11,691 nucleotides of DNA. Source: Verrucomicrobiota bacterium (GTDB lineage Bacteria; Verrucomicrobiota; Verrucomicrobiia; Limisphaerales; UBA8199). Position numbers and translations under genes: made by a program. Where the stretch lies: contig JAPLUA010000006.1 of the NCBI GenBank assembly GCA_026397855.1, positions 1-11,691 on the forward strand, written 5' to 3'. Position 1 is the stretch's first letter, and every line of letters begins with the position of its first letter. The notes beneath the pieces were generated by a model that had not been told where the DNA came from, searched no databases, and was given only the letters and a program-made list of their open reading frames with translations. Shown here piece after piece: positions 1-6,630 of the stretch.

Positions 1-857
1 TGGCGCGACTGGTGCCGCCGCCCGCGCCCCGCGTGGCCAATTGGCAGGTCTTCGCCCCCACTGCGGCCTCATCGCCGGTGGCGCTCCCGCAGTCCCCGTT
101 CGGCGCATTCGCGCCGGCCGAAAACCTGCAGGGCGTCACGACCTTTGATTACACGCTCATCCCGTTGACGGAACAGGCGAAAGCCACCCCCCCGATACCC
201 TTCAGCTATTTCGACCCCGCGCGGGGCTGCTACACCGATCTGACCATTCCGCCGGTGCCGGTCAGGGTTGTTGCGGGCGCGGCCCCCGCCGACCTCCAGG
301 CGCTGCTGCAAACGGGCGCCGCCGCGCCGGAAGGGGAGAAGGAACTGGTGCTCGGCGACCTGGCATCGGCTCCGGGCCGCACGGCGGCAAGCCTGGTGCC
401 GGCGCAGCAAAGGGCGTGGTTTCCCCTGGCGCAGATCGCCCCCGCCATCGTGTTCGCGGGGCTGTGGGGATGGGACCGGAGACGGCGTTATTATGAAAAG
501 CACCCGGACATTCTGCTCCGCCGGAAAGCGCGCCGGGCTTTGCGCCGGCAATGGCGCAGCGCGCGGCGGGCGGCCCAGGCCAAGGATGCGCCGGGCTTTG
601 CCGCTGCCGCCGTCAGCGCCATGCAGGTGGCCTGCGCCCCGCATTACCCGGCCGAGCCGCGCGCGCTGGTCGGGAGCGATGTGCTGGCACTGCTCAGCCA
701 GGCCGGTGCCAACGGCCGCGCAGGCGAGGTGATCCGCCGATTCTTCACTGTAACCGATGCTTCCCGCTTTGCGACGGCCGGCGGCGATGCCGCGGAACTG
801 CTGTCCCTGGAACCGGAGCTCGAACGTGTGATCGAGCAATTAGAGGAGAGGCTGTGA
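1..857 (+). CDS. batD: BatD-like membrane protein, C-terminal part (5' end outside window)
   Basis: The reading frame is open at the left edge (frame starting at base 3), so the true start lies upstream; the GTG at 12 is probably internal. Numbering from that GTG, residues 1-90 look like the last beta-sandwich of the BatD/oxygen-tolerance family. One hydrophobic helix follows at about 137-154 (FPLAQIAPAIVFAGLWGW), then a strongly basic cytoplasmic stretch (DRRRRYYEKH, RRKARRALRR) and an Ala-rich helical tail. This order of periplasmic domain, late helix and basic helical tail is that of BatD. The family is encoded with MoxR ATPases and VWA-domain BatA/BatB proteins and is linked to envelope stress or aerotolerance; its biochemical role is unclear. 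The assignment rests on architecture and on the downstream gene, which is a clear BatE type. The stop TGA (855-857) overlaps the GTG start of that gene. Confidence 0.72.
   Translation, partial: ARLVPPPAPRVANWQVFAPTAASSPVALPQSPFGAFAPAENLQGVTTFDYTLIPLTEQAKATPPIPFSYFDPARGCYTDLTIPPVPVRVVAGAAPADLQALLQTGAAAPEGEKELVLGDLASAPGRTAASLVPAQQRAWFPLAQIAPAIVFAGLWGWDRRRRYYEKHPDILLRRKARRALRRQWRSARRAAQAKDAPGFAAAAVSAMQVACAPHYPAEPRALVGSDVLALLSQAGANGRAGEVIRRFFTVTDASRFATAGGDAAELLSLEPELERVIEQLEERL
843..851 (+). promoter_or_regulatory. Ribosome binding site that fixes the batE start
   Basis: The purine run GAGGAGAGG ends just before GTG 854. Its GGAG core (845-848) is 5 bases from the start codon, which is good Shine-Dalgarno spacing. 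The start overlaps the stop of the preceding gene as GTGA, a usual arrangement for translational coupling. This supports GTG 854 over the later in-frame ATGs at 914 and 1085, neither of which has a comparable site. Confidence 0.6.
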
Positions 858-1771
858 GAAATCCGAAAGCCGAAGGCCGAAATCCGAAAGAAGCCCGAAA
901 TCCGAATGGCCGGATGTCGGGTGCATTCACCCCTCCAAAAGCTCCCACTTCCCGCTTCCAGTTCCCGTCCTTCCTTCGGCCGTCGGCCTTCGGATTTCGG
1001 CTTTCGGACTTCCTTCGGCCTTCGGCCTTCGGCCTTCGGATTTCCACCACCTGTGCCCTGCTCGCCTGGTCTGCAACCCAACTCATGGGGGCGACCTTCG
1101 AAGACACCTTCCGGGAAGGCGTCGCGGCCTACAGGATCGGCGATTACGCCGCCTCGGTGAAGGCCTTTCAGCAATCCACAAGGCAGCAGCTTGCCTCGGG
1201 CACGCTGCGGAATCTCGGCAACGCCGAGTGGAAACTGGGCCGCGCCGGCCCGGCGATCCTCGCCTGGGAGCGGGCCCTGTGGCTGGATCCCTTTCATGAG
1301 CAGGCGCGGATGGACTTGCGCTTTGGCAGGAAAACCGCCCAGCTTGAAACGCCGGAACTGTCCTGGTATGAGGTGATCTCAACCTGGCTTCCGGCGAACT
1401 GGTGGGCGTGGATTGCGGGCGCCAGCCTCTGGCTGGCGGTAGCGCTGGTGATGCTGCCCGGCATCCTGCGCCTGCGCAAAACCACCTGGCACCAGGCGGT
1501 GGCGGCGTTCTGCCTGATGGTGTTCCTGCTGAGCGTCCCTGCCTATGCGGGCCTTCACACCCGCTCGCGCATCGGCTTCGTGTTGCAGCCCGACACGCCC
1601 CTGCGCCTGACCCCCACCCTCGAGGCGCAATCGGTCACCCGGCTCGCCTCGGGAGAACCGGCGCGGCTAGTCCGGACGCGCGGCGATTACGTTCTGATCC
1701 GCACCAACCACACGCTGGGCTGGGTCGGGCGGGGGGAGTTCGCTTTGGCGTGCGCGCCATCCAAGCCCTGA
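854..1771 (+). CDS. batE: BatE-like TPR/SH3 membrane protein with repeat-derived N-terminus
   Basis: From GTG 854 the protein is 305 residues. Residues 2-63 are translated from an inverted-repeat element and are low in complexity (NPKAEGRNPKE, LRPSAFGFRLSDFLRPSAFG). A short hydrophobic stretch, ISTTCALLAWSATQLMGA (about 63-80), looks like the core of a signal peptide. TPR-type helices follow at about 84-155 (EGVAAYRIGDYAASVKAF, LGNAEWKLGRAGPAILAWERAL). Two membrane helices lie at about 184-203 and 213-233, and an SH3-like domain at about 235-296 (TPLRLTPTLEAQSVTRLASG, TLGWVGRGEF). TPR followed by SH3 is the BatE layout, and the gene follows a BatD-like gene with a 4-base overlap. BatE is thought to work with the other Bat proteins at the membrane. 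The N-terminal 60 residues are not family-typical and seem to come from a repeat that entered the 5' coding region. If ATG 1085 were the start, no signal peptide would remain. Confidence 0.8.
   Translation: MRNPKAEGRNPKEARNPNGRMSGAFTPPKAPTSRFQFPSFLRPSAFGFRLSDFLRPSAFGLRISTTCALLAWSATQLMGATFEDTFREGVAAYRIGDYAASVKAFQQSTRQQLASGTLRNLGNAEWKLGRAGPAILAWERALWLDPFHEQARMDLRFGRKTAQLETPELSWYEVISTWLPANWWAWIAGASLWLAVALVMLPGILRLRKTTWHQAVAAFCLMVFLLSVPAYAGLHTRSRIGFVLQPDTPLRLTPTLEAQSVTRLASGEPARLVRTRGDYVLIRTNHTLGWVGRGEFALACAPSKP
857..1044. repeat. Imperfect long inverted repeat of GAAATCCGAA/GGCCGAA-type units
   Basis: The left arm (about 857-908) is built from short units such as GAAATCCGAA and GCCGAAGGCCGAA. 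The right arm (about 971-1044) carries the reverse complement of the same units (CCTTCGG, GGATTTCGG), including three consecutive GGCCTTC copies. The central spacer (about 909-970) is pyrimidine-rich on the right side. A transcript could fold into a long imperfect hairpin. I recall this vocabulary from interspersed repeats in Verrucomicrobiota genomes; I could not search for other copies. The whole element is read in frame by the batE ORF without a stop. Confidence 0.75.
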
Positions 1772-1943
1772 CACTTCATTAACAGGGGGCCGCGCCCGCC
1801 CCGGGTGCCCTCGCCAGCCACGGGTGGGCAGTCATGAACCGGGATGAAAACACTAATTGCGAGGTGCGCTCACCCGGTGAATAATGTCGGCAGCCAGAAT
1901 CTTTGTGTCCTTGTCCATCCGTCGTTGAACTGCAGTTTCCAGT
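1772..1943. other. Intergenic region between batE and the GH2 gene
   Basis: This 172-base gap contains no convincing gene. A GC-rich patch (about 1784-1810) follows batE but forms no clear stem with a T-run, so no terminator is called. TCACCCGGTGA at 1870-1880 is a small perfect 5-bp inverted repeat with one central base, a possible operator. On the minus strand, 1853-1943 reads in frame as QRRMDKDTKILAADIIHRV, a relic-like string that I associate loosely with repeat-flanked small genes in these bacteria; it has no independent support. There is no good Shine-Dalgarno site in front of the GH2 start. Confidence 0.4.
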
Positions 1944-4850
1944 ATGAATAGCACCTTATCCCTCAGGCACGGCAGATGGTTTGCGTGTCTCTTGATATTC
2001 ACGGCCATACTCGTGAGCTCCCCCGCCATGCAGGCCGTTGAGTTCGAAAGAGTGCTGGCGTTTGCCACGGCCGATAGCGTGCGGATCGAGGTTGCGCCGC
2101 CGGCCGGCGCGGGCTTCGGCGGTGAGGTGGAGTTCCGCGCCACCATCACACACGCGGGTAACGGCCGGCTTCTGTGGCAAGGTCCGTTGACTCAGCCTGC
2201 CTCAACGGCCGCCCTGGGGGCGCCGATCACCCGGATGATTTCCGGCCTGAAACCCGAGCTGTGGTCCCCGGACTCGCCGGTGCTCTACAACCTGCAAATC
2301 ATCGCAACCAAAGGCGACAAGCCCGTGGCCGCCGGGACTGTCCGCATCGGCTTTCGTTCCTTCGAGATTCGGGACGGGCAGTTCCACCTCAACGGGCGTC
2401 CCGTATTCCTGCGCGGCATCGCGATCAATCCGCCCGGCCGGACCATTCCACCGGCGACGGGGGAGTCGAGGGCCTTTGCTGAAGCTTACGTGCGCTACCT
2501 GAAGTCACAGCATGTGAACATTTTCCGCCTCACCACGGACGAGTCGCAGGTCTGGTTCGATGTCTGCGATGAGCTGGGCATGATGATGTATGCGGGCCGC
2601 TACGGATCGCCCCCGGGGGCCGACGAGGGCAAGCGCGTTGCCCCCAGGGACTTTGACCGGTGCATCACGGGATACCGGAAGCTGTTCGAGAGCTATGTCT
2701 CGCACCCGTCCATTGTGATGTATCTGCTGGCGAACGAGCTGCCGGTGTCCGGCGAGCGCGGGAAGATGTTCAGCGCCCTGCTGACCCGGGCCCATGCGGC
2801 GCTGAAGGAGTGGGACCCTACCCGCCCCTATATCGGCAACGCCGGCTACGGCGAAGGCCGGGAGGGGGACGTGTGCGACGTGCACCGCTATTGGGGCTGG
2901 TATTACAACTCGTTCCTGACCTATTACAACCTCCGGGACAAGCTCTACCCCAGACCGCTCTTTGGCGACCCGGTCAAGAACCAGCCGCTCACGTTTACCG
3001 AGTGCGTCGGCTCGTTCACCGGCTGGAAGGGCGAGTTCAATATCGTCCGCAGCAAGCAGCTTGGTCCGCAGCTCGGCTGGACCGGTCATTCGGCGGACCA
3101 GCGCGCCGATGCCCTGGGCTACCAGTCGTTCATGGTCGGGCAGGTGGCTGAGTCATTCCGCCGGATGCGGCCCTTGAATCCGCGCCTGGCCGGGCTGATG
3201 CCGTTCACGACCCTCTTCTACAACTGGTCGGGGATCAGCTCGTTCGACCAGATGAAGCCGAAGCCCGCGATGGAGCAGTTGGGGATCTCTTATCAGCCCA
3301 TCCTCTTGAGCTGGGAGATGTGGACCCCACAGGTCTATTCGGGCTCGAAGGTCCGGGCCGTGGCGCATGTGATCAATGATGCCGACGATGGTCGCGCCCT
3401 GGTGGACGCCACGCTTGTCTATGAGGTTCAATCGAAGGGGGGAGCATCCTGTTGCCAGGGAAGGATCAAGCTGCCGCCCATCCCGTATTTTGGCACGTGG
3501 AGTCAGGCCATCTCCCTCGACCTGCCCCAGGCCCTGGCGACCGGCGACTATGTCATCTCCGGCCATATTGTCGCAGGCTCGCGTGAGGTTTCCGGCAATG
3601 CGGTGAATCTTTTTGTCGCCGGCCCCGGCTGGGCAACACCCCTGCGGCCAACCGCCGTGCCGGTGCTTTTATATGATCCGTCCGGCAGAACTGCCGCGGC
3701 GCTGGAGAAGGGCGGGCTAAGATTCAAACGCATATCCACCTTGCCGACCGCCCTCGAACCGTCCGGCTCGCTGGTCATCGGAGAAGACGCCTGCGACGAG
3801 GCGCTGGCGGCGAAAGCAACGCAGCTTCAACGAGTCGTGCGCGACGGCGAACGCATCCTCTGTCTGCGCCAGGAAACGCCGGGCTTCAAGGGCGATTGGT
3901 TGCCGGAGAAGGTGGCTTTCCTGACCGCCTCAGCCAACGACACGGCCTACCCGCCGCGCTCCCGGCCGTTCCGGGAGCAGATGAACGTCAACCCCGAGCG
4001 GCCCGATCATCCCGTCTTTCGCGGGCTCGACCACCACCGCATGGCCCTCTGGTCCGACTACACAGGCTGGGACCAGACCAGACCGGGTTTTCCCCGGGTC
4101 TATCCCGTAACGGCCGGGTTCAAGCTCGTGAAACCGGAATCCCTCGAGCGCACCGCCATTCTAGCCGATTACGACCGCGGCCTGGAGGGCGTAGCCTTGT
4201 GCGAGCAGTTTGACGGGAAGGGCTCCGTGATCCTGTGCGGATTTGACCTGGCGGCCCGCGCCGGCCTCGACCCGGCGGCCGACCGCCTCCTGGCGAACCT
4301 GTTGGCCTACACCGCCGGGAACGACAACCACGCCGTTCATCCGCTGATCGAGCAGCCGATTCAATGGGGTGACTATCAGACTGAGCGGGGCCTGGTATGC
4401 GGTTCCCTCAACGGCCTCATCGTCAACGCTGAATGGCTCGCCCCGCCCACAAATCCCTCCGCAACGCCCCTGCCGGAGAACACGGGCTCCTGGAACATGG
4501 ACCCTGGTTCCCAATTCGTCCCGCGCGGCCGCAATCCCTTTGGACCCTACGGCTACAGCACAGCCGCCAGCCTTCGTAACCTGAACCCCGATTCGGCGGT
4601 CGGCGAAGGGGTCTTCTGGGCCAGCCTGCCCCCGGGCAGGAAAACCGTCGTTACCAAAGTCAGGAACCCGGCCACCGAACCGGGGCAGCTTACGGTTGCC
4701 ATCAACGGAAAGCCTGCCGCCGGACCCACCACCATAGCCCCCGGCCAAACCGTTGACCTGCGCGCGCCGCTGCCCGCCGGCACAACCGGCGTCTCGGTTC
4801 GTTTCACCGGCACGAAGACCCTCGTGCTGCAGGAAACCCGTTTCGAGTAG
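1944..4850 (+). CDS. Secreted glycoside hydrolase family 2-like protein (TIM barrel)
   Basis: The 968-residue protein begins with a signal peptide (basic HGR, then CLLIFTAILV, cleavage near residue 31). Residues about 33-145 form the GH2 immunoglobulin-like domain, ending with the family signatures ELWSPDSPVLYNLQI (105-119), GFRSFEIRDG and FHLNGRPVFLRGI. The TIM barrel covers about 150-430. The acid/base candidate is Glu265 in LLANEL and the nucleophile candidate is Glu353 in LTFTECVGSF, 88 residues apart as in GH2 glucuronidases. A beta-sandwich follows (about 445-555), then an alpha/beta region resembling glutamine-amidotransferase-like domains (about 565-785), and a beta-rich C-terminus. 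The N-terminal sugar-binding jelly roll of typical GH2 enzymes is missing. The substrate cannot be read; beta-galactoside and beta-glucuronide are both possible. The protein likely acts in the periplasm or outside the cell. ATG 1944 is chosen because it gives a complete signal peptide, although no strong ribosome site precedes it. Confidence 0.85.
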   Translation: MNSTLSLRHGRWFACLLIFTAILVSSPAMQAVEFERVLAFATADSVRIEVAPPAGAGFGGEVEFRATITHAGNGRLLWQGPLTQPASTAALGAPITRMISGLKPELWSPDSPVLYNLQIIATKGDKPVAAGTVRIGFRSFEIRDGQFHLNGRPVFLRGIAINPPGRTIPPATGESRAFAEAYVRYLKSQHVNIFRLTTDESQVWFDVCDELGMMMYAGRYGSPPGADEGKRVAPRDFDRCITGYRKLFESYVSHPSIVMYLLANELPVSGERGKMFSALLTRAHAALKEWDPTRPYIGNAGYGEGREGDVCDVHRYWGWYYNSFLTYYNLRDKLYPRPLFGDPVKNQPLTFTECVGSFTGWKGEFNIVRSKQLGPQLGWTGHSADQRADALGYQSFMVGQVAESFRRMRPLNPRLAGLMPFTTLFYNWSGISSFDQMKPKPAMEQLGISYQPILLSWEMWTPQVYSGSKVRAVAHVINDADDGRALVDATLVYEVQSKGGASCCQGRIKLPPIPYFGTWSQAISLDLPQALATGDYVISGHIVAGSREVSGNAVNLFVAGPGWATPLRPTAVPVLLYDPSGRTAAALEKGGLRFKRISTLPTALEPSGSLVIGEDACDEALAAKATQLQRVVRDGERILCLRQETPGFKGDWLPEKVAFLTASANDTAYPPRSRPFREQMNVNPERPDHPVFRGLDHHRMALWSDYTGWDQTRPGFPRVYPVTAGFKLVKPESLERTAILADYDRGLEGVALCEQFDGKGSVILCGFDLAARAGLDPAADRLLANLLAYTAGNDNHAVHPLIEQPIQWGDYQTERGLVCGSLNGLIVNAEWLAPPTNPSATPLPENTGSWNMDPGSQFVPRGRNPFGPYGYSTAASLRNLNPDSAVGEGVFWASLPPGRKTVVTKVRNPATEPGQLTVAINGKPAAGPTTIAPGQTVDLRAPLPAGTTGVSVRFTGTKTLVLQETRFE

Positions 4851-4864
4851 GGGGAGTCTTGAAG

Positions 4865-4939
4865 TGGAGCCAACGGCTGGGATTGAACCAGCGACCCGCG
4901 CTTTACGAAAGCGCTGCTCTACCACTGAGCTACGTTGGC
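4865..4939 (-). tRNA. tRNA-Thr (anticodon CGT)
   Basis: On the minus strand a full cloverleaf folds. The acceptor stem is GCCAACG/CGTTGGC (7 perfect pairs). The D arm is GCTC-AGTGGTA-GAGC. The anticodon arm is GCGCT-TTCGTAA-AGCGC, with CGT flanked by T33 and A37. The variable loop is GGGTC and the T arm is GCTGG-TTCAATC-CCAGC. The discriminator is T, and a genomically encoded CCA follows (75 bases with CCA, 72 without). Anticodon CGU reads the threonine codon ACG, which fits a GC-rich genome. The gene converges with the GH2 gene, with only 14 bases between that gene's stop and the CCA end. A weak promoter-like pair upstream on the minus strand is TTGTGA (4979-4974) and TAAATA (4954-4949), with a 19-base spacer. 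Confidence 0.96.
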
Positions 4940-4969
4940 TGACGCCTGTATTTACGGGCGATTACAGCC

Positions 4970-4990
4970 AAGTTCACAACTTGTGAGCTT
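4970..4990. repeat. Near-perfect 10-bp inverted repeat beside the tRNA
   Basis: AAGTTCACAA (4970-4979) and TTGTGAGCTT (4981-4990) are inverted copies with one mismatch and a single central base. The site is AT-rich compared with its surroundings. It lies between the tRNA-Thr 5' end and a possible integrase stump. It could be a dimeric regulator's operator or a strand-exchange-type site. It also overlaps the candidate -35 box of the tRNA promoter. Confidence 0.4.
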
Positions 4991-5028
4991 AACTGCGAGA
5001 CGTTTACGTGACACCTTGGCGGTAGTTT

Positions 5029-5298
5029 ATGGCTCAAACCAAAGCCGCCAAGGCCAAGCGCAAACGCTCATTGCGGAATATCTATACCGGAGTTCACGGT
5101 AGCGGTCAAGTCAGCTATGTCGTTGATATTGGCCTGGGGCGCAACTCATGTTATCGGAGCGCGGACATTCTTGTCCGCCTGGGGCTTGCCAACGCGGCCG
5201 AGGCGGACAAGAATGTCCGCGCTCCTTTCGCATTCTTACACGTCCTCGGAAACGGTGAGTTGCGAAGAGCGCCATGCGGAACAACAGCCTTCTTCTGA
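5029..5298 (+). pseudogene. Short ORF, possible N-terminal stump of a tyrosine integrase, cut by a palindrome
   Basis: ATG 5029 opens an 89-codon frame. Its first 37 residues are strongly basic and then beta-like (KAKRKRSLRNIYTGVHGSGQ, VSYVVDIGLG). This resembles the start of the arm-binding region of some tyrosine recombinases, where a variant of 'xxYxRVxxSGQxxYxVDxGL' precedes the SAM-like domain; the resemblance is from memory only. From about residue 43 on, the frame is translated from the 5156-5225 palindrome (SADILVRLGLANAAEADKNV) and so does not look like protein-selected sequence. The frame ends inside the next gene (start 5274). No catalytic domain is present. Position next to a tRNA gene fits a decayed integrated element. 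It may equally be a small non-functional ORF. Confidence 0.35.
5156..5225. repeat. Perfect 25-bp inverted repeat with a nested hairpin in each arm
   Basis: Positions 5156-5180 and 5201-5225 are exact reverse complements, separated by a 20-base spacer. Each arm itself contains a smaller palindrome, GCGGACA-TTCT-TGTCCGC (5161-5178, mirrored at 5203-5220). The DNA or RNA can therefore fold either as one long stem or as two small hairpins. The encoded strings ADILVR and ADKNVRAP recur, as I recall, in many spurious ORFs from Verrucomicrobiota and Planctomycetota, suggesting a REP-like dispersed element. It ends 48 bases before the start of the pectate-lyase-like gene. No T-run follows, so it is not a classical terminator. 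Confidence 0.9.
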
Positions 5299-6602
5299 TC
5301 TCGAATCTCAGCCTGGCGCTGATGATGTCATTCGCGGCTTTGGCGTCCGGGGCCAGCGCCACGGACACAAAATCAAACAGCGGCGTGTTTGCGGCCAGGG
5401 ACGCCGGGGCGAGGGGAGACGGCACCAACGACGACACGGTGGCGATCCAGGCGGCGCTTGACGCGGCTGGCCAGGCGGGGGGCGTGGTATCCCTTGCGCC
5501 CGGCAGATACCTGGTGAAAGCCAGCCTGCGCATCCCGCCGGGTGTGACCCTGCAAGGGGTGCACGACGCGCCAAACTGGAGCGCGCCGCTTAAGGGTTCA
5601 GTCATCCTGGCCACGGCCGGCAGGGACGCCGAGGAGGGGCCCGCGCTCTTTGAGATGGGAGATTCCTCGCAGGTGCGCGCGCTGACGGTGTATTACCCCG
5701 ACCAGCGCCCCAAGGACATCCGCCCCTATCCGTGGACGTTTCATCTGCGCGGCTTTGATAACACGGTCGAGGACGTCACGCTGATCAACAGCTACAATGC
5801 CATCCGCATCGGCCCCGAGCCGAACGTGCGGCACCGGATCCGGAATGTGTATGGCTGCGCGTTGCGCCGCGGCGTGCTGGTGGACACCTGCTCGGATATC
5901 GGGCGCATAGACAACGTGCATTTCCACTGCCACTGGTGGAGCGTGCCGGAAGTCGGGGGCGAATGGGCGCCGGTGCATGAGTACATGTGGAAGAACTGCG
6001 AGGCGTTCATCTTCGGCCGGACCGACTGGGAGTATGTGAACAACACCTTCGTGTTCCCGGCTAACATCGGCTATCGTTTCATCCACACGGCGGCAGGCGA
6101 AGCGAACGGGCACTTCTCGGGCATCGGGGCCGACGAGGCGCAGATTTGCGTGAAGGTGGAAAGCATCCAGCGCATGGGCCTGCTGATTTCCAACGGGCAA
6201 TTCGTGGCCATGCGCGGGGAGCACCCGCGACAGGTGGTCATTGACAAGTCGTGCAGCGCCTCGGTGCGGCTGGTGAATTGCGCGTTCTGGGGGCCGGCGG
6301 AGCAGAACGTGGTCGCGCATGGAGGCCGATTCCTCTCGCTGTCCGATTGCTACTTCTCGAGCGGCTACAGCGCCAAGACCTCCGGCCCGCCGCTGGTCGA
6401 GGCCGACGCGGGACGCCTCCAGGTCCGAGGCTGCAGCTTCGACGCCGCCGGCCCGGGCATCGCCCTGCGCAAGGGGCTGCGGCACGCGATCATCAGCGAG
6501 AATAACGGCCTGCGCGGGGTCGAGATCGTCAATGAGATCGGGACCAATGCCATCATCAGCCTGAACGAGCCGGTCGAGCCAGCGCCTGCGCCGGGACGAT
6601 GA
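5274..6602 (+). CDS. Secreted pectate-lyase-superfamily (right-handed beta-helix) protein
   Basis: The 442-residue protein has a signal peptide (residues 1-29, hydrophobic LLLISNLSLALMMSFAALA, cleavage after ASGASA). DAGARGDGTNDDTVAIQAAL (43-62) is the entry motif of the pectate-lyase-3/GH28-like superfamily. It is followed by GGVVSLAPGRYLV and LRIPPGVTLQG, which form the first coils of a beta-helix. The rest is a series of short beta-rich coils (VEDVTLINSYNAIRIG, RIRNVYGCALRRGVLVD, IDNVHFHCHWW, VRLVNCAFWG, LQVRGCSFDAAG), typical of a right-handed parallel beta-helix. I could not identify catalytic residues, so lyase, hydrolase and binding roles all remain open. ATG 5274 gives the full signal peptide and has a weak GAAGAG at 5264-5269. 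The start lies just downstream of the nested palindrome. The gene converges with the sulfatase gene 28 bases further on. Confidence 0.85.
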   Translation: MRNNSLLLISNLSLALMMSFAALASGASATDTKSNSGVFAARDAGARGDGTNDDTVAIQAALDAAGQAGGVVSLAPGRYLVKASLRIPPGVTLQGVHDAPNWSAPLKGSVILATAGRDAEEGPALFEMGDSSQVRALTVYYPDQRPKDIRPYPWTFHLRGFDNTVEDVTLINSYNAIRIGPEPNVRHRIRNVYGCALRRGVLVDTCSDIGRIDNVHFHCHWWSVPEVGGEWAPVHEYMWKNCEAFIFGRTDWEYVNNTFVFPANIGYRFIHTAAGEANGHFSGIGADEAQICVKVESIQRMGLLISNGQFVAMRGEHPRQVVIDKSCSASVRLVNCAFWGPAEQNVVAHGGRFLSLSDCYFSSGYSAKTSGPPLVEADAGRLQVRGCSFDAAGPGIALRKGLRHAIISENNGLRGVEIVNEIGTNAIISLNEPVEPAPAPGR

Positions 6603-6630
6603 AATAGGGTAGGACTCGGATTGACCCTGG
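6603..6630. other. Short convergent intergenic gap
   Basis: Only 28 bases separate the stop codons of the beta-helix gene and the sulfatase gene. AGGGT (6606-6610) and ACCCT (6624-6628) could pair across 13 bases, but there is no T-run on either strand. No terminator can be supported. Confidence 0.3.

Noticed and set aside
69..839. Long open frame on the minus strand opposite batD
   Set aside because: It is antisense to a frame with clear BatD architecture, is rich in Arg/Gly/Pro as expected for GC-rich shadows, and shows no domain.
1853..2149. 98-codon minus-strand ORF overlapping the start of the GH2 gene
   Set aside because: Most of it lies opposite the GH2 signal peptide and Ig-like domain. 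Only the intergenic tail (MDKDTKILAADIIHRV) looks relic-like, which is too little to call a gene.
4865..4889. tRNA 3' end as a used attachment site with a duplicated copy in the window
   Set aside because: I found no second copy of the tRNA 3' sequence in the window, so an att duplication cannot be supported.
4161..4925. Long minus-strand open frame across the GH2 3' end and the tRNA
   Set aside because: It runs through a perfect tRNA gene and opposite a well-supported coding sequence.
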